From assembly GCF_001445655.1 (NCBI RefSeq), contig NZ_LNBE01000003.1, positions 1,966,530 to 2,030,529 of the forward strand: DNA of 64,000 nucleotides, read 5' to 3'. Below are positions 16,023-27,223 of this stretch, in pieces (the first letter of the stretch is position 1; the number at the start of each line of letters is the position of its first letter). The DNA comes from Streptomyces roseifaciens. Its GTDB lineage: Bacteria > Actinomycetota > Actinomycetes > Streptomycetales > Streptomycetaceae. The notes under the pieces were generated by a model. That model did not search any database. It was given only the letters and a program-made list of their open reading frames with translations, and was not told the origin of the DNA. The position numbers and the translations under genes were made by a program.

Positions 16023-17360
16023 ATGCGCCGTCTCGCACGAGCCGCCATTCTGGTCACCGCGTTGGGTGCCTGCGCCGCAGCCACCGTGCCGGTGGCCTCC
16101 GGTGCCGAGCACCAGCGGCCGCGTACGGAACGGGTGAGCGTGACCGCCGGCGGTGCCCAGGCCAACGGCGAGTCGTACACCGCCGGCATCAGCGCCGACG
16201 GCCGCTACGCCACCTTCAGATCCCGGGCCACCGATCTGGCACCGGGCACCCGCGAGGGCGTCAACCTGTTCATCAAGGACTTACGCACCGGCGCGGTCGA
16301 ACAGGCCAACGTGGCGAGCGACGGCACACCGGCCGACGACTCCTCCTTCGACATCGCGCTCAGCGCCGACGGGCGGTACGCCGTCTTCGACTCGCGGGCC
16401 GGCAACCTGTCCCCGGACAAGCGCCCCGGCGACACCGACCTCTTCGTCCGCGACCGCAGGACGGGGCGGACCGAACTCCTGCTGGAGAACAAACAGCAGC
16501 GGGCGGGCACGTCGTACGAACCGGCCATGAGCGCCGACGGGCGGTTCGTCGCCTTCGTCTCCGACCGGACCGACCTCGTCCCCGGGCCGAGCACGGATCC
16601 GGTGGCCGTCTACGTACGGGACCGCTGGAGGGGCACCACGCAGCGGGTGAGCGTCCGGTCGGACGGGAGCCAGGCGGGTACCCGCTCGGCGGCACCGGTC
16701 ATCAGCGCCGACGGCAGCAAGGTCGGGTTCCTGTCGCTCGGCGGCCTGGGCGAGGGCGAGGGCCGTCCGGCCGGCGCCGGTCAGGGGCCGGCCAGGCCAC
16801 GGTTGGACACCTTCTACGTCCACGACATGCGCACCGGGCGGACCGAACTCGCCGCCCGGCAGCGCGACGGCAGCAGCGCGGCGGCGACCGACATCGGGCT
16901 CAGCCCCGACGGGCGCCACGCGCTCTTCTCCTCCCGCACCTCCGACGTCGTACCGGGCAAGACCACGAACACGGCGGACGTGTACGCCCGGGACCTGAGG
17001 ACCGGCGTCACCCGCCGTCTGAGCGTCGCCCACGACGGGGCCGAGGCCCTGGGCAACTCGCGCGGGCCGGTCATGAGCGCCGACAACCGGAAGGTGTTCT
17101 TCAGCTCCACCGCCCCCAACCTGATCCCCGGCGGCAGCGGCGGCACCGACAGCCGCTCGGCCGTCTACGCACGGGACCTGCTGACCGGAGCCGTCGAGCG
17201 GCTCGACGTCGCGGACGACGGAACCCCGGCCAACGGCGACTCGGACGGGGTCGCCGTCGACCTGACCGGCCGTACCGCGGTCTTCACCAGCGCCGCCGAC
17301 AACCTCGTCCCCGACGACACCGGCAAGGTCGTCGACGTGTTCCTGCGCCGCCTCACGTGA
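16023..17360 (+). CDS. secreted PD40/TolB-like beta-propeller protein
   Basis: The protein has 445 residues. The signal peptide (MRRLARAAILVTALGACAA...ASGA, about 29 residues) is followed by six or seven blades, each with S-x-D-G/N-R near a strand and a closing YVRDRxTG-type strand: ISADGRYATF, LSADGRYAVF, MSADGRFVAF, ISADGSKVGF, LSPDGRHALF and MSADNRKVFF. This is the WD40-like PD40 repeat. A Cys in LGACAA could be a lipobox, but the context fits a soluble exported protein better. The ribosome binding site is GAGGGGG, four bases before the ATG. Ligand unknown. Confidence 0.85.
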   Translation: MRRLARAAILVTALGACAAATVPVASGAEHQRPRTERVSVTAGGAQANGESYTAGISADGRYATFRSRATDLAPGTREGVNLFIKDLRTGAVEQANVASDGTPADDSSFDIALSADGRYAVFDSRAGNLSPDKRPGDTDLFVRDRRTGRTELLLENKQQRAGTSYEPAMSADGRFVAFVSDRTDLVPGPSTDPVAVYVRDRWRGTTQRVSVRSDGSQAGTRSAAPVISADGSKVGFLSLGGLGEGEGRPAGAGQGPARPRLDTFYVHDMRTGRTELAARQRDGSSAAATDIGLSPDGRHALFSSRTSDVVPGKTTNTADVYARDLRTGVTRRLSVAHDGAEALGNSRGPVMSADNRKVFFSSTAPNLIPGGSGGTDSRSAVYARDLLTGAVERLDVADDGTPANGDSDGVAVDLTGRTAVFTSAADNLVPDDTGKVVDVFLRRLT

Positions 17361-17606
17361 GCCGCGCCGGGGGCCGGAACCCGTACGGCCCGGGCAGCGT
17401 CTTCCCGCCAACTTGCAGGGGCCCCATCCGGCATCTGCCGTTCCCCGGCGAACGGCTATAGCGTGCGGCCTGCCCGGCCCAGTCCGTCCCGGCTCCGGAC
17501 CCGGCCCGGCGCGGGCACCGGACCCGGTGCGGGCATCGGGCCGAGGGCGGGCACGGCATGTACGACTCATGATCCAGGCACTTCTCTCGTACGAGGAAGG
17601 GGACAC

Positions 17607-18149
17607 ATGAAGTCGCGCTATCGCCTCCTGGGAGTGGTGGTCGCCGCCGCGGCCACGCTGCTCACCTCCGGCATCACCGGAGCCTCCGCCGCCGTACCGG
17701 ACACCAAGCCCGGCACGGACGGCGCCCTCTCCTACGGCTGGATCCGCAACGCCAACAGCGCCCACTGCCTGGCCGTACCCGGTGGCAGCACCGAGAACGG
17801 CATCGGGCTCATCCAGTGGGGCTGCGGCAGCTGGCGGGACCACTACTGGCAGTTCGAGTACGCGTTCAACAACGGAGGCCGCAACTACTACCGCATAAGA
17901 AACCTCAACAGCCAGCAGTGCCTGGCCGTACCGGGAGCCAGCACAACGCCGGGCACCCAGGTCATCCAGTGGCCCTGCGGCACCTGGGCCGACCACTACT
18001 GGGGCATCGAGGTCACCGGCAACGGCAGGCGCCTGGTGAACTGGAACAGCGGCCAGTGCCTCGCCATCCCCGGCGCCAGCCGCGTACAGGGCGAGAAGGC
18101 CATTCAGTGGCCGTGCGGCACGTGGGCGGACCACTACTGGAACTTCTAG
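17607..18149 (+). CDS. secreted ricin-type beta-trefoil lectin
   Basis: The protein has 180 residues. A 28-residue signal peptide ending in ASA/A is followed by a single trefoil domain with three internal repeats, each carrying a CLAVPG or CLAIPG strand and a closing QWxCG motif (LIQWGCGSW, VIQWPCGTW, AIQWPCGTW). This is the carbohydrate-binding signature (QxW) of ricin B repeats. There is no catalytic domain, so it is a free-standing lectin, probably galactose- or xylan-type binding. The ATG follows GAAGGGG. A strong terminator lies about 60 bases downstream. Confidence 0.9.
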   Translation: MKSRYRLLGVVVAAAATLLTSGITGASAAVPDTKPGTDGALSYGWIRNANSAHCLAVPGGSTENGIGLIQWGCGSWRDHYWQFEYAFNNGGRNYYRIRNLNSQQCLAVPGASTTPGTQVIQWPCGTWADHYWGIEVTGNGRRLVNWNSGQCLAIPGASRVQGEKAIQWPCGTWADHYWNF

Positions 18150-18150
18150 C

Positions 18151-18193
18151 GGCCGGTACCCGGCCGGTACCCGGTCCGTACCCGGGTCCGTAC
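18151..18193. repeat. four tandem 11-bp units
   Basis: GGCCGGTACCC occurs twice perfectly and then twice with changes (GGTCCGTACCC, GGGTCCGTAC), starting one base after the lectin stop codon. Confidence 0.75.
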
Positions 18194-18211
18194 TCGCGCT
18201 CCATGCTCAAT

Positions 18212-18255
18212 GCCGTGCCCGGCGGGGTTCGCCCCGCCGGGCACGGCTCGCTTTT
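18212..18255 (+). terminator. strong intrinsic terminator after the lectin gene
   Basis: A perfect 16-bp stem (GCCGTGCCCGGCGGGG with its complement) closes on a TTCG tetraloop and is followed by TCGCTTTT. It is the clearest terminator in the window. Confidence 0.9.
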
Positions 18256-18347
18256 CCGCCGGCAGGGAGCACCGGAATAACGGTTGGGAACTATCCGCCT
18301 TTGCGGCTAGATTTGCGCGGTTGATTCGTTCCATGAGGAAAGGCTCT

Positions 18348-19019
18348 ATGCGCAAGCTCACGCGGGGTACGGCGGTCTGCGCCGCACTCACGATCGGCGT
18401 CCTGTCCGGCTGCTCGTCGGCCGCCGAAAAGGGTGGCGACACCGCCCGGGAGTCCACGGCCCCGGCCGAAACGGCGGCGAAGGCCGAGAAGGCCGAGAAG
18501 AACACCGGCAAGCCGGACGCGAAGAAGGTCACCCGGATCGGCGCCGCCGGCTCGGCCTGCGAGCTCCCGGTCACCTTCGATCTGGCCAAGGCATGGAAGC
18601 CCTCGGGCCTCTCCATCGAGGACGGAAAGCTCCTGGCCAAAATCTCCGGCCACGCAGCATTCAGGGGCGCCTGCGAACTCGATGCCAAGCCCGCCGGCAA
18701 TATCGGCTTCATGCGGGTCTGGACCACGGACCGGACCGACTCCTCGGCGCGCCAGACGCTGGAGTCCTACATGGCCGAGGAGAAGAACGTCAGCGAGCAG
18801 AAGATCAGCGAGATCAAGGCCGGCGACCTTCCCGCCTCGGAAGTGGTCTACACGCAGAAGAGCGCCCTCACGGACGAGCCGAGGCAGCAGCGCGCCCTCG
18901 CCGTGAAGACGCCGAAGGGCGTGACCATCGTGCACCTGGGCGGTCTCGACACGGAAGAGCACAAGGAAATGCTCCCGGCCTACGAACTGGCCAAGAAGAG
19001 CATGACCCCCACCACCTGA
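18348..19019 (+). CDS. lipoprotein
   Basis: The protein has 223 residues. The start is the second of two close ATGs, preceded by GAGGAAAGG; the first (18333) would add five residues. The signal peptide ends in a lipobox, VLSGC/SS. An Ala/Lys/Glu-rich linker (about residues 28-65) leads to a globular domain with ACELPVTFDLAKAWKP and CELDAKPAGNIGFMRVW, where two Cys may pair. The shape is that of small Streptomyces lipoproteins of unknown role (LpqN-like fold). Likely attached to the outer face of the membrane. Confidence 0.8.
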   Translation: MRKLTRGTAVCAALTIGVLSGCSSAAEKGGDTARESTAPAETAAKAEKAEKNTGKPDAKKVTRIGAAGSACELPVTFDLAKAWKPSGLSIEDGKLLAKISGHAAFRGACELDAKPAGNIGFMRVWTTDRTDSSARQTLESYMAEEKNVSEQKISEIKAGDLPASEVVYTQKSALTDEPRQQRALAVKTPKGVTIVHLGGLDTEEHKEMLPAYELAKKSMTPTT

Positions 19020-19163
19020 GGCCGACTTCACCACGGCGGCTCAGCACCCCTCACGCACCATGCGCCGGGTCTACGGTCCCGGGCCGCCGCTGGACAGTCG
19101 CAACACCGCCGGGTGTGCGTCCGATGCGGGATCCGTCTTAGGTCACCACCCAGTGGCCCGGAT

Positions 19164-19470
19164 TCAGTCGAACCGGATGGGTCTGACGCCCGTCCACGCG
19201 CGGCGCAGGTGGCCTTTCACGGCCCGGGCCGTTTCGGGGTGAGGGGCAGTCCGGCCGCGGTGGCGATGTGCTCGGCGACTTGGGGGACGGTGATCAGGAC
19301 GGTTCGCCGGTCGGCGAGAAGGGTGGAGTGCCGGACGTCGTGACCGCGTTCCCGTAGGCGGCCGACGATTTCCTGGGGTCGCGGACGACGCTGCCCGGGA
19401 GCCGTCGCCGGATCTCGTACGCGGTCTGCGTCTTGCCACCGCCGAACGGTCCGTTGATCCACAGAAGCAT
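19164..19470 (-). pseudogene. TmrB-like AAA ATPase, internally deleted
   Basis: An intact start (MLLWINGPFGGGKTQTAYEI, with a P-loop GPFGGGKT, then RRLPGSVVRDP) runs straight into sequence from the middle of the family (VGRLRERGHDVRHSTLLADRRTVL), then the C-terminal part (VPQVAEHIATAAGLPLT), and last WTGVRPIRFD. Each piece is in a different frame. Full-length relatives (TmrB/AAA proteins of about 180 residues) have the same blocks separated by about 80 more residues. At least two internal deletions are needed, so the gene is dead. It lies just beyond the UvrA-like gene on the same strand. Confidence 0.75.
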
Positions 19471-19572
19471 GTGCGGACACTACGCCGACTGCCGACACCA
19501 CCGGCTGGAGAGCAGGGGTGTCCGGCCATGGGGCCGTATGTCCCCATGGCCGGACACGGCCCAACGTGCCGG

Positions 19573-21960
<2,388 letters not shown>

Positions 21961-22102
21961 CGTGTGTCGTGTCTCCATCGGTTACGCGGGGCCGCCGTCG
22001 CGGTCGGGCCTCTTGTTCACTTCGCGCCGCGCCGGGCCGGGCCGTGAGGCGGCGCGGGCGGAAGTCGTCGGCGGGGTGGCGCCCGGTTCGCGGGCGCAGA
22101 GC

Positions 22103-22518
22103 TCACTGCCCGCGAGGCTGGGTGAAGCGCAGCATGTTGCCGGAGGGATCGCGGAAGGCGCAGTCGCGGACGCCGTACGGCTGGTCGACCGGCTCCTGCA
22201 TCACCTCGCCGCCCCCGGCGCGGATGCGCTCGAAGGTGGCGTCGCAGTCGTCGGTGTGGAAGATGACTCCGCGCAGCTGGCCCTTGGCCAGCAGTTCCGC
22301 CATGGCCTGCTTGTCGGCGGGGGAGGCGTTCGGGTCCGCGAGGGGCGGTTCGAGAACGATGTTCACGTCGGGCTGCGACGGCGCCCCGACGGTCACCCAG
22401 CGCATCCCCTCGAACCCGACGTCGTTGCGCACCTCCAGGCCGAGCACGTCCCGGTAGAAGGCGAGCGCCTTGTCGTGGTCGTCGACGGCGATGAAGCACG
22501 AGGAAACTTGATGTCCAT
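22103..22518 (-). pseudogene. VOC/glyoxalase-family gene with an early frameshift
   Basis: The ATG at 22518 gives MDIK and then runs out of frame. Shifting one base after codon 3 gives VSSCFIAVDDHDKALAFYRDVLGLEVRN and then the intact VOC domain (VNIVLEPP, RGVIFHTDDCDATFERI, QPYGVRDCAFRDPSGNMLRF). No usable start exists in the correct frame before the GTG at 22447, which would remove the first strand-helix unit. So one base appears lost within the first 11 bases of the gene (mutation or sequencing slip). With it restored the product is about 138 residues. It is 10 bases downstream of its AraC-type partner. Confidence 0.7.
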
Positions 22519-22528
22519 GCGTTTCACG

Positions 22529-22948
22529 CTACGGGCGGGGGTCGGGTTTCGCTTCTCCATTTCTGACCGGTCGCGTGTGGATCTTGGCGATGCAGGGCGG
22601 GATGGCCGCGCCGTCGTCATGGCGGCGGGCCCGGTACGCGCTCGGGCTCTCGCCCACCAGCTCGGTGAACCGTGAGCTGAACGACCCCAGCGACGTACAG
22701 CCGACCTCGAAGCAGACCTCCGTCACCGTCAGGTCACCCCGCCGCAGCAGCGCCTTCGCCCGCTCGATCCGGCGCGTCATCAGGTAGCCGTACGGGGTCT
22801 CCCCGAAGGCGGCGCGGAAGCTGCGGGAGAAATGGCCCGTCGACATCAGGGCGGCGCGCGCCAGCGCCGGCACGTCGAGCGGCTGCGCGTAGTCGCGGTC
22901 CATCCGGTCACGGGCCCGGCGCAGCCGGACGAGGTCCTCCAGGTTCAC
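22529..22948 (-). CDS. AraC-family regulator, DNA-binding domain only
   Basis: The protein has 139 residues from a GTG (VNLEDLVRLR). It consists of the double helix-turn-helix alone: LDVPALARAALMSTGHFSRSFRAAFGETPYGYL for the first motif and LTVTEVCFEVGCTSLGSFSSRFTELVGESPSAYR for the second. It has no ligand-binding domain. Short AraC proteins next to a VOC gene are common in actinomycetes and probably control it. No strong ribosome binding site is seen. Confidence 0.85.
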   Translation of the reverse strand: MNLEDLVRLRRARDRMDRDYAQPLDVPALARAALMSTGHFSRSFRAAFGETPYGYLMTRRIERAKALLRRGDLTVTEVCFEVGCTSLGSFSSRFTELVGESPSAYRARRHDDGAAIPPCIAKIHTRPVRNGEAKPDPRP

Positions 22949-23037
22949 GCGACCAGGATCCCATCCCACGGGGCCGGGCGCCGAGGTGCCCGGCCCCGGC
23001 CGCCCCGCCCGCCCCGCCCGCTCGGGCCCGGGGAGGA

Positions 23038-23370
23038 CTACCCCTCGGGATAGAAGACGAACAGCGTGCAGCCGGTCGTCGTCTGCGGTACGTGCGAGGA
23101 GCCCGCGGGGGCGTGGATGAACGAGCCGGCCGGATAGTCGCGGTCGCCGTCGTTGAAGGTCCCGGAGATCACGTAGACCTCTTCGGGGCCCGGCTCGTGG
23201 AGATCCACTCCCTGCCAGCACGCGTGGGGGTCCATCTCCACCACGAGGGCCTTCGCGCCCTGGCCGCCGCTCCACAGCGGGCGCAGGCGGATGCCGGGGA
23301 AGAGCTCGTGAACCGGAGCGTCCTGCAGGGCGGACCACGTATAGGCGGAGGCGTTCTGTTCTGTTGGCAT
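23038..23370 (-). CDS. small cupin-domain protein (ChrR-like)
   Basis: The protein has 110 residues from MPTEQNASAY. Single cupin barrel: WQGVDLHEPGPEEVYVISGTFNDGDRDYPAGSFIHAPAGSSHVPQT contains the His/Glu metal motif (HEPGPEEVYV) and the second His (SSHVPQ). ChrR-type cupins act as anti-sigma or metal-binding enzymes, but no sigma factor is adjacent. The divergent GlxA-type regulator 70 bases away is the probable controller. No ribosome binding site is visible before the ATG, so the mRNA may be leaderless. Confidence 0.82.
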   Translation of the reverse strand: MPTEQNASAYTWSALQDAPVHELFPGIRLRPLWSGGQGAKALVVEMDPHACWQGVDLHEPGPEEVYVISGTFNDGDRDYPAGSFIHAPAGSSHVPQTTTGCTLFVFYPEG

Positions 23371-23406
23371 GAGGAGAGCCTGGCCGATTGCCGCCGTCGC
23401 GCCGAG

Positions 23407-23420
23407 TGTCAAGAAAGACA
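23407..23420. promoter_or_regulatory. inverted repeat TGTC-N6-GACA
   Basis: Short arms in the 70-base gap between the divergent cupin and GlxA-type genes. Its place suggests an operator for the latter, but 4-bp arms are weak evidence. Confidence 0.25.
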
Positions 23421-23440
23421 TGCTGAGGTACTTTCCTGCC

Positions 23441-24391
23441 ATGCATCGTGTCGTGGCACTCGTCCATATCCCACAGTCGACCTTCCAGCTCGCCTGCGCG
23501 GCCGACGTCTTCGGGACCGAGCGCCGAGGACTGCCCACCCGCTACACGTTCGGCGTCTGCGCGGAGACCCCGGGCCCCGTCCCCACGAGCGCCGGGTACG
23601 ACATGGTCGTGACCGACGGGCTGGACGCGCTCGACCGGGCGGACACCGTGATCGTCCCGGGATGGCTCCCCACCGACGAGCAGCCTTCGCCCGCAGTGCT
23701 CCGTGCCCTGCGCCGCGCTCACGCCCGCGGGGCGCGAATCGTCAGCATCTGCTCCGGGGCCTTCGTCGTGGCGCACGCGGGCCTGCTGGACGGTCGGCAG
23801 GCCACCACGCACTGGGGGCTGGCGCAGGAGTTCGCCGCGCGCTTCCCGGCGGTCGGGTTCGCTGCGGACGTGCTCTACGTGGATCACGGCGACGTGGCCA
23901 CCAGTGCGGGTTCCGGAGCCGGCATCGACCTGTGCCTGCACCTGGTCCGCACCGACCACGGCGCCCGCTACGCAGCGGACGTCGCACGGAGCATGGTCAT
24001 GCCGCCCCACCGCGAGGGCGGGCAGCTGCAGTACGCGGCGCCGCCGCACCCCTTGCAGATGGAGGGCACGCTTGCGCCGCTGCTGGAGTGGGCCACAGGC
24101 AGACTCGGCGAACCGCTGGCCCTCGACGACCTCGCCGCACATGCGGGCGTCTCGGCACGCACCCTGGCCCGGAGGTTCACCGATCAGCTCGGCACCAGCC
24201 CCGGGCAGTGGCTGCTGGCCCAGCGGATCACAGCGGCCAGGGAGCTGCTGGAGTCCTCCGACCTCCCGCTGGACGCCGTCGCCCGCCGCGTCGGCCTCTC
24301 CTCGGCCACCAACCTCCGCAGGCGCTTCCTCGGCGCCCTGGGCACGACCCCCGGCGCCTACCGCCGTGCGTTCCGGGCGGGGCAGCGGTAG
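23441..24391 (+). CDS. GlxA-family AraC regulator with DJ-1/PfpI domain
   Basis: The protein has 316 residues. The N-terminal DJ-1/PfpI-like domain (about residues 5-185) opens with VVALVHIPQSTFQLACAADVFG and has the nucleophile-elbow-like SICSGAFVVAHAGLLDGR. The AraC helix-turn-helix pair follows (LDDLAAHAGVSARTLARRFTDQLGTSPGQWL and LDAVARRVGLSSATNLRRRFLGALGTTPGAYRR). It probably senses a small metabolite through the N-terminal domain and controls the divergent cupin gene. Confidence 0.92.
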   Translation: MHRVVALVHIPQSTFQLACAADVFGTERRGLPTRYTFGVCAETPGPVPTSAGYDMVVTDGLDALDRADTVIVPGWLPTDEQPSPAVLRALRRAHARGARIVSICSGAFVVAHAGLLDGRQATTHWGLAQEFAARFPAVGFAADVLYVDHGDVATSAGSGAGIDLCLHLVRTDHGARYAADVARSMVMPPHREGGQLQYAAPPHPLQMEGTLAPLLEWATGRLGEPLALDDLAAHAGVSARTLARRFTDQLGTSPGQWLLAQRITAARELLESSDLPLDAVARRVGLSSATNLRRRFLGALGTTPGAYRRAFRAGQR

Positions 24392-24400
24392 CACCCCGTG

Positions 24401-24444
24401 GATCCGTTGGACCGGTTGGATCCGTTGGACCGGTCGGATCCGTT
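24401..24444. repeat. 18-bp tandem repeat, 2.4 copies
   Basis: GATCCGTTGGACCGGTTG is followed directly by GATCCGTTGGACCGGTCG and GATCCGTT, nine bases after the regulator's stop codon. Confidence 0.8.
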
Positions 24445-24521
24445 CCGTGTCACAACTCTTGCGCCGACACCGGGCCGAGGGTTTCCTCATTGCCGCAACT
24501 CGGCCACCGAGAGGACACCCC

Positions 24522-25790
24522 GTGTACTTACACCGCGCACGATTCGGAGCAGGATCCGAAGCACGTTCCAGAGTCCATCCCGGAGTCCGCCTCAGACGCC
24601 GCTCCAGACAGGCCCGCCGCCCTGCGCGCACCATACTCGTCGGTGCGATCCTCAGTACCTTGGCGGCACTCGCGAGCGCCGCGCCCGCACAGGCCGCGGC
24701 TCCGGATCCGGCTCCGGCCCCGCCGTCCGGCCCGTCCGTGGCGGTCGCGCTCGGGGACAGCTTCATCTCCGGTGAGGGCGGCCGCTGGCTCGGCAACACC
24801 GACCGCTACGACAAGGGCCGCAACGGCACCGACCGGGCCTGGACCGGCACGGCGTACGACCCCGGGCGCGTCTACGGCGCGACCGCTGCGGTCGGCGGCT
24901 GCCACCGCTCGGACGGCGCGGAGATCCTCACCGCGCCCCTGCCCGTGGCCGAACGCATCAGCCTCGCCTGCTCCGGCGCCGAGACGAAGCACGTCCTGAG
25001 CGCCGCCCGGGGCGGCCTGTCCCTCAACGGAGAGGCACCGCAGACCGACCGGCTCGCGCAGATCGCCCGCACCAAGAAGGTCACGCTCGTGGCCCTCTCC
25101 ATCGGCGGGAACGACCTCGGCTTCGGCACCGTCATCGGCGACTGCGCCTACGACTGGGCGTTCAGCCGCCTGTGCTGGAAGAAGCAGGCCGCGGAGGTCG
25201 ACCGTAAACTGCCCGCCGTCCAGGCGAAGGTGTCCGCGGTCGTGGACGACATCCGGGCGACGATGGCGGCCGCCGGTTACGGCGACGGCGACTACCGGCT
25301 CGTCCTGCAGTCGTACCCGTCGCCCCTCCCCGGCGGCGAGGAGTTCCGCCTGCGCGAAGGCGACCCGAACCGCCTGCGCAGGGACGGCTGTCCCTTCAAC
25401 GACCGGGACGCCTCCTGGGCCCGCTACACCTTCGTCCCCCAGCTGTCCGCCATGATCCGTGACGTCGCCGCGTCCCGCGGCGCGGACTTCCTCGACCTCA
25501 AGGACACGATGGCGGGACACGAGGTCTGCGCCCTCGGAACCACCCAGGTGGGAGCCACCGGCCCCGACGCCCGTAAGCACGAGTGGTTCCGTTTCCTCGA
25601 CTACGCCAACACCCAGGGGACGCTGGAGGAATCCATGCACCCCAACGCCTTCGGCCAGCGGGCGCTGGGTGCCTGCCTGGGCCTCGTGGCGGCGGCCCGG
25701 CCCGGCCGGTACGGATGCGTCGCCGACTACCTCGGCGACGGCTCGCCGACCGCCATGCGCATCCGCCCGGCGGATCAGGCCGGGCGCTGA
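24522..25790 (+). CDS. secreted SGNH/GDSL hydrolase
   Basis: The protein has 422 residues from a GTG with GAGAGG seven bases before it. The n-region is unusually long and basic (about 38 residues), then a hydrophobic core ends in APAQA/A. The SGNH blocks are in order: block I GDSFISGEGGRW (Ser nucleophile), block III SIGGNDLGFG, and block V MHPNAFGQRALG (catalytic His). Cys residues (CHRS, LACSG, GDCAYDWAFSRLCW, GCPF, VCALG, ACLG, GCVADY) suggest disulfides. Probably an esterase or lipase outside the cell. Converges with another SGNH gene, nine bases apart. Confidence 0.9.
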   Translation: MYLHRARFGAGSEARSRVHPGVRLRRRSRQARRPARTILVGAILSTLAALASAAPAQAAAPDPAPAPPSGPSVAVALGDSFISGEGGRWLGNTDRYDKGRNGTDRAWTGTAYDPGRVYGATAAVGGCHRSDGAEILTAPLPVAERISLACSGAETKHVLSAARGGLSLNGEAPQTDRLAQIARTKKVTLVALSIGGNDLGFGTVIGDCAYDWAFSRLCWKKQAAEVDRKLPAVQAKVSAVVDDIRATMAAAGYGDGDYRLVLQSYPSPLPGGEEFRLREGDPNRLRRDGCPFNDRDASWARYTFVPQLSAMIRDVAASRGADFLDLKDTMAGHEVCALGTTQVGATGPDARKHEWFRFLDYANTQGTLEESMHPNAFGQRALGACLGLVAAARPGRYGCVADYLGDGSPTAMRIRPADQAGR

Positions 25791-25799
25791 ACGGGCCTT

Positions 25800-27044
25800 T
25801 CAGACGCGCGTGGTGGCGAACGGCCCGCCGGAGCCGAAGGCCAGGGCGGCGAAGCGTTCGCCGATGCGGCGGTGTGCCGCGGCATCCGGGTGGAGCTGGT
25901 CGGGCAGTGGCAGTTCGGCGAAGTCCGCCTCGCCGTAGAGCTCGCGGCCGTCGAGGTAGTGCAGGTTCGGGTCGTCGGCCGCCCGCTGCTCCACCAGGCG
26001 GGCCAGTTCGTCCCGGATGACGTTGAGGGTCAGCTTCCCGGCGGCGCGCTCCGCGGGGTCGCCCGCGGCCCGGAACCGCAGCTTCCCCTCGCTGAGGCTG
26101 CTGAAGTCCGGGGCGCTGGGGCCGGGGGTGTCCTCGTGGATGGGGCACAGGATGGGGGAGACGACCAGGAGCGGCGTGGTGGGATGGCCCTCGCGGACGG
26201 TGTCGAGGAAGCCGTGCACCGCGGGGCCGAAGGCGCGCAGGCGCATCAGGTCGGTGTTGACGAGGTTGATGCCGACCTTGATGCTGATCACGTCCGCGGG
26301 GGTGTCGCGCAGGGCGCGGGCGGTGAACGGGTCGAGCAGCGCGCTGCCGCCCAGCCCCAGATTGGTCAGTTCCACGTCGCCGAGGAAGCCGGCCAGCGCG
26401 GGCCAGGTCGTGCTGGGACTCGCGGCATCGGAGCCGTGACTGATCGAACTGCCGTGATGCAGCCACTTCTTGCGGCCCCCGTCCGGCAGGGGCTCGACGG
26501 GAGCGTCCGTGCGCAGGGCGACGAGCTGGGTGATCTCGTTGTGCGGCAGCCAGATCTCGACGTCCTTGACGCGGTCGGGCAGACCGGAGAACCGGACGGT
26601 ACCGACCGGGCCGGGACGGGTCTCCGCGGACCCGGTGGTCATGTCCACCAGCAGGACGTTGCCGCCGGACACGCTCGCCCGCCCGGCCAGGCGGCCGTCG
26701 ACGAGCAGGTCGTAGACGCCGTCGGGCCGGGGCGGGGCGCCCTTGTAGACGTTCTTGGTGCGGAGGGCGTCCAGCTCGATGACACCGGCCCGCGTGCGGA
26801 ACACCAGCCGTACGCCGGAGGGCTGGGCCTCCGCCACGGCCAGCTGCCCGTCGGCGCACTGCGCCCGGGCCCGGGCCGGCAGCCGGTGCGGCAGGACCCC
26901 GTGTTCGGTGTACTCCAGGTCCAGGGCGCCGCGCAGGAGGTCCGCGGTGATGGGCGTGGTGACGGGAGTCGTCGTCCAGTCCGTCGCCGGGGTCGAGGCG
27001 GGGGTCTCGGGGATGTCGGAGATGTCGTCGAGCCGGTCGTTCAT
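25800..27044 (-). CDS. two-domain SGNH hydrolase (CE2-like N-terminal domain)
   Basis: The protein has 414 residues and no signal peptide. The N-terminal half (about residues 85-195) is a beta-sandwich-like region with GVYDLLVDGRLAGRASV and VEIWLPHNEITQLVALRT, like the jelly-roll of carbohydrate-esterase 2 and related proteins. The C-terminal SGNH domain starts with WLHHGSSISHGSDA (Ser), has LTNLGLGGSALLDP (Gly oxyanion) and GINLVN in place of GxND, and ends with DQLHPDAAAHRRIGERFA (Asp-His). The order and spacing match actinobacterial GDSL-type esterases with an N-terminal sugar-binding-like module. Confidence 0.82.
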   Translation of the reverse strand: MNDRLDDISDIPETPASTPATDWTTTPVTTPITADLLRGALDLEYTEHGVLPHRLPARARAQCADGQLAVAEAQPSGVRLVFRTRAGVIELDALRTKNVYKGAPPRPDGVYDLLVDGRLAGRASVSGGNVLLVDMTTGSAETRPGPVGTVRFSGLPDRVKDVEIWLPHNEITQLVALRTDAPVEPLPDGGRKKWLHHGSSISHGSDAASPSTTWPALAGFLGDVELTNLGLGGSALLDPFTARALRDTPADVISIKVGINLVNTDLMRLRAFGPAVHGFLDTVREGHPTTPLLVVSPILCPIHEDTPGPSAPDFSSLSEGKLRFRAAGDPAERAAGKLTLNVIRDELARLVEQRAADDPNLHYLDGRELYGEADFAELPLPDQLHPDAAAHRRIGERFAALAFGSGGPFATTRV

Positions 27045-27223
27045 GGGTGCATTCTGCGGGCCGGATGCGTGGAACGCCCAATCATTATCCGTTCACCGGG
27101 CCTCCGGGCGCCGGCCGCCCCGTCGCGCGCTCGTTGCGATGTGCTGACGCAATTTTCCGCCCATCGGAGGAATCTGGGGGGAACGAGAGTTGGAGACACC
27201 GGAGGGCGTGCAGGCTGTTCCGC

